A stretch of 64,000 nt of DNA from Symbiodinium kawagutii (GCA_009767595.1 VSDK01015859.1:97004-161003), one strand, 5' to 3'; counted from the stretch's first letter, positions 30,947 to 42,234 are shown. Notes: generated from the sequence alone by a model not told the origin. A program made the numbers and translations.

Positions 30947-33900
30947 AAGTGGCTGGGTTGGCTTTGGCAGGTCTTGGCGCACAATGAAGGCGTGGCTGAT
31001 GAATTCACGTCCGAACAAAACCCACGGCTGGAAAATCCCAACGGCCATGGCGCGTATGGGGGATGGATTGTCAATATGGAGCTTCAGTTACTATCGCGTC
31101 GGGATGATGAGATATTTGTGCGGATAAGTTGACACCGAGGACAAGCCCCCGTCGCCATGGTGAACCGACAGGACGATCCCAGTCCCGATCTCATGACAGA
31201 TGAAGGACATCCAGTGGTGTAACCTCACGAAGTAACCCATGATTGGGGTTGGTTGTGGCGGACTGTTGTTCTAAAGCATGACGTTGGCGCAGTTAGTGTT
31301 TTGGTTTTAGGTTTTTGAAAACTTGAACATGGCACGGATAATTCGTCAAAATGCGAACGTAATTACCATCGAGACCTAGATGCCCCTACAATCCCCTACA
31401 GTTGTTGAGAATTGTTGATCCCTATAAGGTTCTTGGATTTCGATTATGAATGATTATGAGGGTATTTATTGATTTATGACTCAGATAAACTGTGCCATGA
31501 TTGAACGCTGTTGCTGCTTGACACGGATACCTTTCAGCAAACAAAAAGCTTCGCTGCCTCAGCAACCAGTACAACTTGGAAGGTCCGCCCAGTGACACTT
31601 CGCCACAGGGGTACGTCATGAACGAAGCTACAGCATCCTGCAGCCATATCCGTACCATGCTGTGTAGGGATTAGGAGTAGGTTTGCAACAGGTGCAGGTG
31701 CAATGTTCCAGAATAGGGCAAGCAAAAATACACTCACAGGGTCAAGGTTGGAACAAGTGTAGAACAAGAGGATGACGCCCTTGGCATTTTTTGGCACAAA
31801 TTCCAACACCTAGCTGCGAGAAGGAACGTAGACTTACATCCTGAGTGCCCCAACACTCGCGGCTTTTGAGGGCATCAGTCCTGGTAGCACACTGAGTCAC
31901 GGTCATCCAGCAGGGGTAGGAATCAAAACAAACAACCTGCCATGTTGTCTAGGCGTCGATAGTTCTCTCGGGCCTATCACGGGGTCGACTATACAGTAGT
32001 ACAAAGATTGTAGATGGTGATTGACATTTCCTCATGATCATTGTTTTCAGTTTTTTTTTCTTATGTTTCATTTTTCATGGCGCTTATGTTCGGTAGAAAT
32101 TCAAAACCAAAGTGTTTTTTCGATGTCTTCTTTCCCATTTGTTCCCACTGACACCTTCCCAGTGACTTCCCACAACCTCCCATCCGCGTTCCTCCAGGCG
32201 TTTCTACTGAGACCGAGACCGTGGCCTCTGAGTTCCAGGGCATGTCCGGGGCCACAACGGAGCGGCTGAGGTTCCACCAGTGCCGCTTGAGGGTGCTTGA
32301 ACCTTCGCTTTTGGAAGCTTGGTACCTGATTCAATGTCAGGGGTTGCATCAATACCTTTTGTTGTGTCATCAAGTGTCCAAGCATTGCATTGATTGTATA
32401 TGTTTGTATTTGCCATATTTTTTGTTTGTTCTGCAAACATCCACTTACACCTTGGGCTTGCGCTGTTGTCATGTGTTATCCTTAGGATCCTTAGCGCCTT
32501 AGCGAGTCAATCCTCGGCACGACTCAAACACATTGAATGTGATGTCTCCCATTTAGAGCAGCCTTTCACTGTCAATTCAGCAACAGGCAACGGGCGTCAA
32601 AATACTTTGCTGAACCCGGATTCAAGAGCCAAGCTCTGAAAAACACATTGAAGCTATAGATCGATGTTGAAGGATGTGAGTCAAATGCTACCATGGTTAT
32701 TGAGTCGTCCAAAACTATAGCCATGCTGGGCGTATCTTTCGGCCGTGCATCACTGGGTTGGCGCAGCCTTGGCGCAGCTGCGGGGCGAGGTTCAAAGACA
32801 TGGCAGGGAAGCCTTCGTGGGTGCCCCGGGGTCCAGCCATCGATCAGCGATCTCATCGTCGTTCCATCCACGTTGAATCACTGTTGAGTTGACAACGAGT
32901 TGGTGGCATGGAACATGTTTGAACATGGGGGATATGGTGAAATACGGTGAATTCCATGATTGTAACATGTGGTGAATTCTATGATTACAACATGTGGGGA
33001 ATTATATGGCGGAGAAGCAACAATAATTGCTGGTTGGTGGATTTGGACATTTTGTGTAGGCAATTACAGTGCTTAATAATTGAGGATGATAAACAAGAGT
33101 AATGGTTAGACAACTACATATTGGCAGGGATGGTTGATTGACACACATGTTTGAGAGTGGTTACAACCACCAACCGGATATGATAACCATCAATGAACTA
33201 TACCGTTGATAATCGCGGATTCACCATTCATTAACCATCAATCAACCATCAATCGACCATCAATCAACCATCAGTTAACCATCAACTATACAACCATCAA
33301 TTAACCATCAGTCCACCATTAATCAACCATCAATCAACAATCGATCAACCATCAATCCATCAATCAACCATTAATCACTATAAATTAACCATCAGTTCTG
33401 ATTATCAAAGGAAATTCAGCAGAAAAACTTCCGTGTTACAAAAAATGCACAGCCAAGCGCACGACGTCAAACCAGAGCTGCCAGGGAGAAGAGATGTCAA
33501 AAGAGAGTTGATGTTGAGCAAAGATGCCAGGAGAGATGACATAGAGAAGAGATGTCATGACACTTCTGACACTGAGGAAGGATGTCAAGAGAGAGATAGA
33601 GATGAGGATGAGACGGCTGCAATGAGAGAGCTGACATGGAGCAAAGACAAGAGAAAATGGCCCTGAGAGATGCCAAGAGAAAGGTGACCCTGAGCAGAGC
33701 TGTCGGCTGAGGCAGCTTATTGAAGACATGGATTCATGGGGCTCATCTATAAGCATTTGTATTTTTGTTTGAATTATAGTCGACTTAGTCAATGGCAACG
33801 TGGAATCTTCCGCCCCCGGCTTGTTACAGTACTTTTTGCAGAGTGATATTAATGATATTCAATGACTATGTCCATTTGCCACCAATTGCTGGGATGTTCA

Positions 33901-34432
33901 CCCGATGTTGTCATAGTTAACAAACCCATCAGATTGTCCACACTGTAAGCACTGCCAACTGAAAATTGCAGTGTTGTCAGAATTGGAGTATGTGATCATG
34001 GTTGTCAGGCCTGCTAGGATTGTTAGAACCTTTCTGAACACAATACAGTTGGGTTTGCCATTGTTGTTGTAATACGCAGATTTCACTGATGATTTGATGT
34101 ATCTACTGCATATCATAGTTGTTTGCTTTCGATCATGCATGTCAACATGCCAGGATACTACTTGTGGTCACAGGATTAAGAAGTTGTACTTACTTGGGCA
34201 CTTGGGATTCGCTGGTTACATTCTATCCACATTTATACCCACCATGAAAAGTAGGCTATCATGTAACCTTGACAAACAATTGTTGCACATTAGCTTGCCA
34301 AAGATGGAAGATAAACAACTATGGACCATGGATACTTTCACAAGATCAAACAATGACAAGTTGCACGGCCTCGCGCCATGTCCCAAGCAGGAGCCTTTTG
34401 ATTCGCTCTGCGAGCACTTTCTTTGCGGATAG
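30947..34432 (+). CDS. Five-exon unidentified gene, 3' end complete (gene I)
   Basis: Exons 30947-31132, 31563-31663, 32198-32292, 32778-32820 and 34119-34432 join in compatible phases 2, 1, 0 and 1 and end in TAG. The first donor is GA (CG|GATAAGT); the others are GTAGGG, GTGCTT and GTGCCC; acceptors are CACCAG, CCTCAG, CCTCCAG, GCGCAG and CATAG. Peptides: HNEGVADEFTSEQNPRLENP, NQYNLEGPPSDTSPQGYVMN, VSTETETVASEFQGMSGATT, LRGEVQRHGREAFV and LPKMEDKQLWTMDTFTRSNN. The last exon holds 104 codons including the stop. No family recognised. The opposite strand is also open at 31534-31809 but lacks splice support. Confidence 0.6.
31664..32197. other. Intron of gene I
   Basis: No repeat element recognised; a T-rich segment precedes the acceptor TTCCTCCAG. 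Confidence 0.5.
32930..33177. mobile_element. Repeat block ending in an F2-like element
   Basis: 33030-33177 has F2 ends (CTGGTTGGTGGATTTGG ... GTTACAACCACCAACC) with an enlarged 148-base body. The preceding GGTGAATTCTATGATTACAACATG units (32940-33000) recur near 54500-54550 (GTTCTATGGCTGTAACATGTGG), also followed by an F2-like segment, so the two loci share a longer block. Confidence 0.55.
33220..33385. repeat. Degenerate CATCAATCAACC tandem repeat
   Basis: About 16 imperfect units of AACCATCAATC. Confidence 0.9.
33433..33666 (+). other. Purine-rich charged open frame
   Basis: 78 codons very rich in R, D, E and K (RDVKRELMLSKDARRDDIEK). The DNA contains internal repeats (GAGATGYCA, AGAGAGA), so it may be a purine minisatellite rather than a gene. 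It lies in the last intron of gene I. Confidence 0.3.
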
Positions 34433-34567
34433 CAAACAATGTGACAACCCCACGGCAGACCACCGCTCAGAAGCTCACCAACTAAAGTCAAACACACAGG
34501 CACATATACCGCCTCAAGATTGAGCAAAACAGCTTGATTCTTGGGACGTGAAAGATCTTGAAGAGTC

Positions 34568-34750
34568 ATGCGATGCGTGACCCTCCACCCACCTTTTTCA
34601 GCAACAGCTTCGCACCTCCACGGAGTGCTCAGCTTGTGCGACGCAGCCGGTCGTGACCATGCCAAGCAATGGAACGCTGCCAAAGGACGCTCAGAGCCAT
34701 TTGAAGGTCGCGGGGCCGCGGTGTTGGTGCAGTGGCCATGGTTCAACTGA
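34568..34750 (+). CDS. Candidate exon, long antisense frame present
   Basis: Plus: CDAAGRDHAKQWNAAKGRSE and PFEGRGAAVLVQWPWFN, with acceptor GTGCTCAG. Minus: a 230-codon open frame spans 34216-34908 (CLAWSRPAASHKLSTPWRCE), but it crosses simple repeat and the well supported exon 34119-34432. Confidence 0.4.
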   Translation: MRCVTLHPPFSATASHLHGVLSLCDAAGRDHAKQWNAAKGRSEPFEGRGAAVLVQWPWFN

Positions 34751-34794
34751 GCGTTTTGGAGGGCCAGGTTGAACTCTGTCAACTCACCAGTGAA

Positions 34795-34935
34795 AGATAG
34801 TGAAACATAGTGAAACATAGTGAAACACAATGAAGCATAGTTAGACATAGTGAAACATAGTGAAACATGGTGAATCATAGTGAAAAATAATGAAACATAG
34901 TGAGACATGGTGAAACATATATATATATATATATA
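34795..34935. repeat. (GTGAAACATA)n minisatellite then (TA)n
   Basis: About ten units of AGTGAAACAT, followed by (TA)9. Confidence 0.9.
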
Positions 34936-35181
34936 GTGTAACCATGTGAAGCCGAGAGAAATTCACCAGTGAAACCTTCCAGGAAAGCCATCGCTTGGTC
35001 TATTCCATGGTTTCTTGGAGTTGCTCATGAAAATTGAAGGCAACAGCAGGTTGATTCAACCATGATATTCGCCTCGGCTTGGGGGAGTTCCAGTAGGAAA
35101 TCACTAGGTTTTGGGGGATACCTCACTCTGAATCAACCGTTGTTTTTTTGAATCAACCGTTGTTTTTTTGAATCAACCGGG

Positions 35182-35517
35182 TTGGCATTACTCATTTTTT
35201 TAGTGGTCACACAGTTTGGTGAAAAATACACCTGTCAAGATTTGGTTAGATTAGCCATCAAGATTGCCAAAATCAATGCCTCTGAAGATCACGGGGACCC
35301 TGGGCCCTGTAAAATGGATGATTTGGCCTGTCAATTGTGTCCCGCTACATCCCCGTACCCTGTCCTAAAACTATGGTCACTTGAGTGGGGAAGCCATGCA
35401 TTTTTTGGGCACAAAATCCAAATGTCTGAGAGAACAGTATCCAGCCAAAGACGACAAGTTGGCCATATGCTGATGTTTGACACAGAACATGAGATACATA
35501 TCCAGAGGTACCCATGA
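35182..35517 (+). CDS. Open frame of 111 codons, uncertain
   Basis: Contains EKYTCQDLVRLAIKIAKINA, PYPVLKLWSLEWGSHAFFGH and MLMFDTEHEIHIQ. No N-terminal evidence; it overlaps the start of the next exon in another frame. Confidence 0.35.
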   Translation: MALLIFLVVTQFGEKYTCQDLVRLAIKIAKINASEDHGDPGPCKMDDLACQLCPATSPYPVLKLWSLEWGSHAFFGHKIQMSERTVSSQRRQVGHMLMFDTEHEIHIQRYP

Positions 35518-35791
35518 TTCTTGGGGGCACAACGACGCTTGAAAACACTCAACTTATATTTCACACTACACATGAATGTCATTTGGGTGAAGTTGCCCAC
35601 TTGCAGGTTTCTCAAAATAGGGGCCCCTTCCAGATCATCCCCATACTAGTCATTTTCCGTAATAAACCATTTTTTAGGCAACCCTATTTTGAGAAACCAC
35701 CACTTGTCCAATTATGAGCCCCGCAACTGAGCTGTTTTTTGTGTTTGTTGTGCGGGCTTTGGCGCTGCGGCTCTCGCGGTCCCTGGAATAG
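35506..35791 (+). CDS. Two exons joined across an F1 intron
   Basis: Exon 35506-35606 (acceptor TATCCAG) reads GTTTLENTQLIFHTTHECHL and GEVAHLQ. The F1 begins at the next base (CAG|GTTTCTCAAAAT). Exon 35732-35791 (acceptor AACTGAG) reads LFFVFVVRALALRLSRSLE and TAG, in phase 0. The final peptide is hydrophobic. No family recognised. Confidence 0.5.
35607..35731 (+). mobile_element. F1 element forming most of a 125-base intron
   Basis: F1 spans 35605-35703 (GGTTTCTCAAAATAGGGG ... CCCTATTTTGAGAAACCACC). Its first GT is the donor; the acceptor lies 28 bases past its end. Confidence 0.6.
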
Positions 35792-36280
35792 CGATAGAAT
35801 CGCCATTTCCGCATGTTATATAATCCACCATGAACTGCTCATGAGCCACTAGTATTGGTTAAGAAGTAAAAGGCAACAAGGACTTTAGCATAGTTGATCA
35901 AGCGTCAATAGTACTTATTCACCATTCCTCTTGCTTGTTTTTGTTACTGATTCTGCACCAATGAGACACCACCGCAATCGCACGCCAGTCTGATGCTGCA
36001 GCGGCCAATGTGTTGGTGCAATGTTTGTTGGGTCAAGGAAGCTTGCAACTGGAAGGCCATGGGGCCCATGGGCTGTGGGGCGCTCCGTCCATGTTTTTGG
36101 CATCTGTGGTTCTGGACAACAAAGGATTTGCCTACCAGTTTGAAAGGAATCACCCAAGAATTTTCATAGTGGCTCACTAGATGAATCATGGTGATCTTCA
36201 CCGCCCACCCACTGGTGTTTTGGGTACTGTTTTTACAAATTATATTGTGTACTCTGTTGGTTCATTGAATGTCTCTATAG
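35792..36280. other. No supported gene
   Basis: A minus frame at 35915-36201 is partly coding-like (GKSFVVQNHRCQKHGRSAPQ) but has no clear boundaries. Confidence 0.3.
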
Positions 36281-36408
36281 TTCCATTGCGTGCATCCAAA
36301 TATCCGGCCGGTCGTTATAGTTTGGGATGGATTGGGAGGCCCCACTCAGTGGATATGCCGCCTGTAGATGCTGATAGGTTGAACGGTTGGGATGTTAAGA
36401 CTTTCTGA
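36281..36408 (+). CDS. Candidate exon
   Basis: Acceptor TGTCTCTATAG, then PLRASKYPAGRYSLGWIGRP and MPPVDADRLNGWDVKTF to a TGA. It is AT-richer than other exons; an antisense frame is open. Confidence 0.35.
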
Positions 36409-36621
36409 CCGAGGAGGATGTTGTACACTTGTCGTCAGTCCAGATGTGAGGAAACATTTTCTGGGGCAGATCTCAGTCTTCCTGCGGGAGTATCCGTAGC
36501 AATATGATTTCAAGCATTCTGAGCCATCTTGAACCATCAATTGCCAGCACTTCGTCATTCATTTTCCGGGATTTGGCTATTGATTATTTTTATCCATCCA
36601 CTACTCCTCATTACCCGTCAA

Positions 36622-37050
36622 TCAACCAAAAGTCAACCATGAATCAACCGTCATGAAGCATTCCCCACAGTTGTTTACCATTATCACGATTTTCACGGCT
36701 TGCCAACTGATACTGCCTTTGCTAAACTTGGCTTGGCATAGATTCCATGGCTTAGTGAGATTTATATCCATGATTGCATGGCTAAATGTTCCATATTTAT
36801 CTTCACTAAGCCAGGATTGTTGCACTGCCATAAGTGTTCGCATGTTTTTTATTGTAGAAGTGCAAGCGTGTATCTTTTGTCGAGCATCGGGCGCGTCAGA
36901 AGCGCGGAATACTTTGAGTGTCGTACCTAGGGTATGTGGGTAGTGGATCATTCTTAGTGCGAGTTGGTTGGCTCGCCTTTTTATTGATGTTGGGAGCTCT
37001 CTGCCTTTTTTCCAATTTTTCCACGGGTTGTTGTCCCCATAGGCTATCAT
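36622..37050 (-). other. 143-codon minus open frame, unassigned
   Basis: Reads TLKVFRASDAPDARQKIHAC and QQSWLSEDKYGTFSHAIMDI. No splice context, and AT-rich codons. It could be a minus-strand exon or chance. Confidence 0.3.
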
Positions 37051-37248
37051 AGGGTTTACTGTGACGCGTTACTATCAACCAGCCTCGGACCATCGACAAG
37101 AATCATCAACCCATCACGACCTGCATTAAGTATCGTTTGCCAGCATCATGATCATTGTGTTTGATTTGAACTTCCATCATTAACCGATCATTGACCGTCA
37201 TGAGCCACCACAAACAGGATTCATTGGTCATTGGTTAAACATTAGCAG

Positions 37249-37320
37249 ATGCTGAGAAAGCGCTGCCTCGCTAGGCTGGAAACCCTCGAAAGCCGTGACA
37301 GATGCCATTGCATTGCTGGC
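37249..37320 (+). CDS. Candidate short exon, antisense also open
   Basis: Acceptor ATTAGCAG, then LRKRCLARLETLESRDRCHC and a GC donor. Minus reads SNAMASVTAFEGFQPSEAAL. Confidence 0.35.
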
Positions 37321-37504
37321 AGAGGACTCACTGGGTTGATGGCACGGGTTCTTGCTTTTGTTGTTGGATTGGGTTGGTGGCTGGGTGGTTGTCTTAGGAT
37401 GGTTTGACTGTATGTTTAACGGGTTGGTTTGCCTTGCTTGGCTGGGGTTGATTTGGTTGCTTGCGCCGGACTGGACCTCGCTTGGTGTTTTGCAAAGAAT
37501 TGTT

Positions 37505-37563
37505 CTATACATATATTTATATTTATAAACATATATTTATATATATTTATACACATATTTATG

Positions 37564-37594
<31 letters not shown>

Positions 37595-37595
37595 G

Positions 37596-37630
<35 letters not shown>

Positions 37631-37631
37631 G

Positions 37632-37665
<34 letters not shown>

Positions 37666-37742
37666 ACTATCTATCTATCTATCTATCTATATATATATAT
37701 ATATTTACATGTATCTATATCTATATCTATATATTTAGATAC

Positions 37743-37770
<28 letters not shown>
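37505..37770. repeat. (CTAT)n and (TA)n microsatellite
   Basis: About 30 CTAT units with occasional GTAT, followed by TATATA tracts. The long Tyr/Leu/Ile frames through it are repeat artefacts. Confidence 0.97.
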
Positions 37771-37773
<3 letters not shown>

Positions 37774-38159
37774 CAGCATTTGTAGTACCTTTTTCTTTGG
37801 CTTCGAAGTTAAAGGACCTCTTAAAATTTTGAGCAGTGATCAAAAGGATTCAAAAGGACTTGCATTTGCATTCTTCATGATCACTGGACATATCACAAGG
37901 TGTTCACACCACGGAAAATATTGGGCGTGGTAACTGGTATTGACTTTAGTGTTAGAAGCTCCTGGTAAGCAGAATCTTGATACATATATACATTAAATTA
38001 CTCATCACAAATTAGTCAAATATCATTCTGGAAGAACATTTGTACAATCATGTGAACAATAATACTTCAATAGTCACTATGTGGACATCACATGACGTGT
38101 CACATGACCTCACCATGGGTGGCCCGCAGGAGGCTCGCCACCAGCTGCCCGACGTGGCC

Positions 38160-38250
38160 CTTGGACTGTGGCCCGGTGCCAGGGGTGGGTGAGTGGTGGT
38201 GGGGGTGGGTGGTGGGGGTGGTGTTGGGGGTGGTGGGGGTGGTGGTGAAA
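38160..38250. repeat. GGGGGTGGTG-rich tract
   Basis: Imperfect GGGTGGT runs; the minus frame gives poly-proline and poly-histidine and is not called. Confidence 0.85.
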
Positions 38251-38788
38251 AACTCGCGAGTTTGGGCTGTTGGGCCGCAGAGATGACCTGAAATGATGCA
38301 GGCGGAGTAAAGGAAGGTGCGTTGCTGTGAGCTTTGAAGATGACCATTGATGGGTTGGGTGGGTCACTGGTTGATTGCTGCATTTCGTGAAAAAAGGGAC
38401 GCCTGGGTAAGAGCACAACGATCCACTACCTAATGCAGGTAACCTTCACGAATGGGGAAGTGTTTCCCACATTAGTTACCACCTACCATTACCTACCAAA
38501 TGACAAGTGTTTCCCACTCAGGTTTTGGCGGGAATCTCATGGTCAACCCGTGATGTTTTTCAAAGGCTGCACTTTGAACCCTAGGGGAATGAACCCCAAT
38601 CGATGGTCCGTTATTGTTTTTGATCATTGATCCTTTTTTCCGAATCATTCATTGAGATGAACACATATCATTAGGTTTGTCCTCCCTTTCAATCCGGGAA
38701 CAAAACCTTGTGTTTGATTTCTATATTCCCGTAGCGAGTTCAACACTCGCTGCAGTGATTCATTCACCAGGAAGCTGCACTCTTACAG

Positions 38789-38949
38789 GTCGATGTCGTC
38801 CTGCCTATTTGGGAGTGGTGGCGCAGATTGAGCACATTTTGAAAACCAAGCCGAAGCGTATCAATGACTTCAAAGAAGAGTCCGAGACACTGGTCATTGC
38901 AGGGCACGAGTTTGGGGCTGTTTTCGATGCAGGGAGAAATGCAGATTGA
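38789..38949 (+). CDS. Candidate exon
   Basis: Acceptor CTCTTACAG, then YLGVVAQIEHILKTKPKRIN and DFKEESETLVIAGHEFGAVF to a TGA, or an earlier donor. Composition is clearly protein-like. Function unknown. Confidence 0.5.
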
Positions 38950-39575
38950 GGGAAGATTGAGGATGTTTGAACCATGGTTGACAGGGGCCAATCATAAACA
39001 ATCAACGGAAAAACCCTATGGTCCAATGGTTCTGTGGTTCATTAGAACCAAAGCGGGGTTCAGCTAATCAATTGGTAACTCACCTGTCTTAGCCATGGTT
39101 TATTACAGAGTTGACAGTAGCCGATCAAAGGGGAGCAACCAGTGGACCATCACCGATCAGTTGGATGCTGCAAAGTAGTTGTCACTGCCGAACATGATCC
39201 GAACGTTGGGCGCTGCAAGGGGATGCCCCGACCCTTGGTGGACATCTCCCAGATATGGTGAATCATTCAAATCTAACACGTACAATACCACCAGAGTTCA
39301 GATATCAACTGGCTGTTGCTTAAAAGCGACGAGCTACGCCAGGGCTATCCATCTATTCGATATCCCTTAGCTTTGGGCGGGAGCCATTTGGAGCTGCCAG
39401 GAGGGTTCGCTCAGTGAATTGAAGTGAATCCTTTCATGCTCCAGGGTCGTCCCCGAGGCTGTAGGGTTCAGTCGGGACACTGGCAATGGTCATCTCATGT
39501 CATCTCCCTCCATGGTGGATGAAACAGGATGATCTTTTTCACATGGGCTTCAACCACCAAACTGACAATCATCAG

Positions 39576-39679
39576 GCAAATGGACTTGAGAATATGGCAA
39601 GAGTTGGTAGCCGCGAGTTGCGGAATCGGCACTGCAACATGGTGGAGTACGCATTGCCCAAGAAGAGTGTGCCTGTGCG
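39576..39679 (+). CDS. Candidate exon
   Basis: Acceptor CAATCATCAG, then ANGLENMARVGSRELRNRHC and NMVEYALPKKSVPV, donor G|GTGCCA. Confidence 0.5.
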
Positions 39680-39820
39680 GTGCCAGTGATGCCTCAGATT
39701 TTGATGCTTCCCTTTGCGAACATGTGAAAATGTGGTTTGAGGGTACGCCCCACAGGCATTTCACCAAGCAAAGTAGATGCTTTAAGAAATGATTCCCTAG
39801 CAGTAATGGGCCAAAATTAG

Positions 39821-40211
39821 CTGCAACCAATGGTTAATGCTTAATCAACAAGAATTGATCACGCATCGATATGGGTGTTTCTCAAAATACGGGACACCCA
39901 AAGTCATCCTTTATTGAAGCATTTATATTCATAAAGCAACCATGTTTGGGTACCCATATGGCTTGAGAAACCACCATTTGTTTGGTCAAAACCCTGTACC
40001 CCTGGTTCCCCTATGATTAACCATTATTTTCCCTATAGTTGGTTGGGGAATATCCACCATTATTGGTTGGTTAATATTGACCCATAGCCATATGACATGG
40101 TATTTCCCATGCTCCACTCACTGGATCGCTGCCATGTCAGGAAATGCTTCAAAGGGGACAACCGCCTGTATCACATCCCACGGATGCTCACACGGCCTGA
40201 GGCGGTGTCGG
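39821..40211 (+). CDS. Two candidate exons joined across F1 plus F3
   Basis: Exon 39821-39874 (acceptor CCAAAATTAG) reads CNQWLMLNQQELITHRYG and ends at F1 (TGG|GTGTTTCTC). Exon 40088-40211 starts right after the F3 end (TTGACCCATAG). In one frame it reads DMVFPMLHSLDRCHVRKCFK and GDNRLYHIPRMLTRPEAVSG. In the frame that joins exon 39874 it reads HMTWYFPCSTHWIAAMSGNA. Donor GTGATG. The frame is therefore undecided, while the exon itself is well supported. Confidence 0.45.
39872..39979 (+). mobile_element. F1 element next to F3 in one intron
   Basis: Ends TATGGGTGTTTCTCAAAATAC and GGCTTGAGAAACCACCATTT. Confidence 0.7.
39983..40087 (+). mobile_element. F3 element supplying a splice acceptor
   Basis: Inverted copy: GGTCAAAACCCTGTACCCC ... 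TTGGTTAATATTGACCCA, followed by TAG and exon 40088. F1 and F3 together make up almost all of the intron 39875-40087. Confidence 0.65.
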
Positions 40212-40439
40212 GTGATGTCGGGTGATTGGGTGATTTTGTTGCTTGGTAACATGTTTTGTACGGTGTTGTAGTGGTTGATAATAGAAAATGATCAGCAACA
40301 ACATGCAACAACAATGGTCATACGGGAATTGCTGTAATGTTAGATCCGTGTTAGTTGCAAACCGTCCCTAGTTTGCTTCTAATAGCTGGTGATTTACCAT
40401 CATGTGTAGGGGTTGGTTATAGGGATCTACCATTATTTG

Positions 40440-40513
40440 GGATGGTTGGTTGATTGACGCATGTTTTTTAGATTGGGTGAAACCACTGTTTTTTAGATTG
40501 GGTGAAACCACCA
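40440..40513. mobile_element. F2 right-half fragment with duplicated end
   Basis: GGTTGGTTGATTGACGC is followed by TTTTTTAGATTGGGTGAAACCAC twice in tandem. Confidence 0.5.
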
Positions 40514-40905
40514 TCCACATTAGATAGACCATGACAGGATTATGTAAGCAGTAAAATAGAACTACGCAAGTGACACTGTTTCTGCTGGGGTGTCCCTGCT
40601 TGGACAAAACTTGGTGTTGTTTGTGAGCTCACCAAAATCCTCCAGAATGTTGGTAACAATGACACTCGACCTTCATCTCAGATCATGACAGATGATGAAC
40701 AACAGATCTTCAACCAAGAAAATTTGAAACACGAGCACATTTAAACACATCAACATAATCCCCAAACAATCATATTCAAACAGCAGATGTTCAAAACCAG
40801 ACAGTTCCAAATGTTCAAAACCAGACAGTTCCCCATGTGTTTTCAAAACATGTATCTCTTCCCAGACAGCCCCTGTGGGGCGGTCACACCTGGCCCGTCG
40901 CACAG

Positions 40906-41020
40906 GCTGACAAGGTCATTGCCGGGGTGGCGCAGCGAGCCCAAGCCCTGCGACGTTTGGTGATGGACGTGAACTCGCGCAAGGACCGGAGGGGCGGCCG
41001 TGGCGAGGCCCAGGGGCGAG
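40906..41020 (+). CDS. Exon, helical peptide, with a frame shift after it
   Basis: Acceptor GTCGCACAG, then ADKVIAGVAQRAQALRRLVM and DVNSRKDRRGGRGEAQ. Immediately after, another frame reads EVQAQEALDNFSMVKEWLVK to a TGA (41020-41080). The two parts could be one exon with a one-base error, or the second part may be chance. Alanine, arginine and leucine spacing fits a coiled coil. Confidence 0.6.
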
Positions 41021-41434
41021 GTCCAAGCCCAGGAGGCGCTCGATAATTTCAGCATGGTGAAGGAATGGCTGGTGAAGTGATGCCGGTTTTGCTGATGGTC
41101 ACTAGTTGATGAATGATTGATTACAAGGTATATTGTATAGTTGTTGTGATGATGATATACTGGTCCGTGGTGGGCTTGCCACTGGTGTTCACTGCTTTGT
41201 ACCGAGGATTTTTAGGGTTCATAATTGTTGATGGTTAATCACAGCTGTTCAAGGGGTTGATTTGTTTTTACTTGTTTGTTAATGGTGGATGGATATGGTG
41301 AATGGTGGTTGATTATTTTGAGTAATGACTGATGCTGTACTGTAGCAGTTCGCGAGTAATGCTCAGCTCTTGGTTTCCAGTGATCAATGGTTCTGGTTGG
41401 TAATTGCTGATGATGGGTAATGCAAACAGTGCTT

Positions 41435-41590
41435 TAGTAGGCTTGTCGGGCAGCACCCGGGTCGCTCATCCCCTCAGCTGCAGGGGTGGAGTACCTGCCC
41501 GCCTGTCCGCCTAGTGTTGCACCTGGGGATTGACCCCCAGGTCCGACGCTTGAGGGAAGACGTCATTTCCACTAGACCATACCGGCCCCC
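41435..41590 (-). ncRNA. tRNA-like sequence or tRNA-derived SINE head
   Basis: On the minus strand GGTATGGTCTAGTGG resembles a tRNA D-arm/A-box and GGGGGTCAATCCCC a T-arm/B-box, about 35 bases apart. CTGGGG and CCCCAG pair as a T stem. The acceptor stem GCCGGTA has no partner downstream, so an intact tRNA is unlikely. The following GC-rich 70 bases (41440-41510) may be the body of a short retroposon. No second copy in the window. Confidence 0.45.
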
Positions 41591-42234
41591 CAATGTTTGA
41601 TGTTTGTTTGGCAGTTGGTATCATTGGATTTTACGCTTGTTATCGTGGTCCGCAGTGGCAATGATGTGAATGCTTCAATGCTCAAAACCAAAAAAAACCA
41701 TCAATGATACATGACACAGCACAATCCACACTGTTTCATGCAAATTCAGTGATTGGGGAGTATCCCCTCATCAAGCGCCCTTAAGAAACATGTGCACCCC
41801 TGGAGTAGGGACACCCACTGATGGAGCAGCAAGGCCCCACATGTTTCGCTGTACGCTAGTGTACCGCTGCAGGATGATGCAGCATTTCCTTTCAAAAGGC
41901 AAGATCTTCTTTAGGGGAAGTGACATCAACGTGGTACCGTATGACAATACGATGGTTGAGAAAGTCGTGAACTTTGAACGTAGTGGAATCACCTTTGCTA
42001 AGCAACAGGAAGCAACCACTCACCAACCATCAATGCAAAATCATGTGGATCGCATTTGCCGTCAATCCAGCATTCATCAAAGCTGAATCATTCAGGTCGA
42101 CCTTTGCCAACCATTCCAACCAAGCATCTACTTAATGATGGTTTCATCAACCATCAACATCCAACCATCTACTTAACCATATATAGTTGAACCAACCATC
42201 AACATCACCTGTCACCTAACCATCACTTCTCAGC

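Noticed and set aside
31534..31809. 91-codon minus frame with a hydrophobic middle
   Set aside because: It is antisense to exon 31563-31663, which has matching phases with its neighbours.
34216..34908. 230-codon minus-strand open frame
   Set aside because: It crosses the GTGAAACATA minisatellite and lies antisense to the phase-supported exon 34119-34432. Kept only as an alternative for 34568-34750.
37429..37832. Two open frames of about 120 codons, rich in Tyr, Leu, Ile and Ser
   Set aside because: They are read through a (CTAT)n/(TA)n microsatellite and have no coding bias outside it.
38048..38418. Proline- and histidine-rich minus frames
   Set aside because: They come from a GGGTGGT repeat tract.
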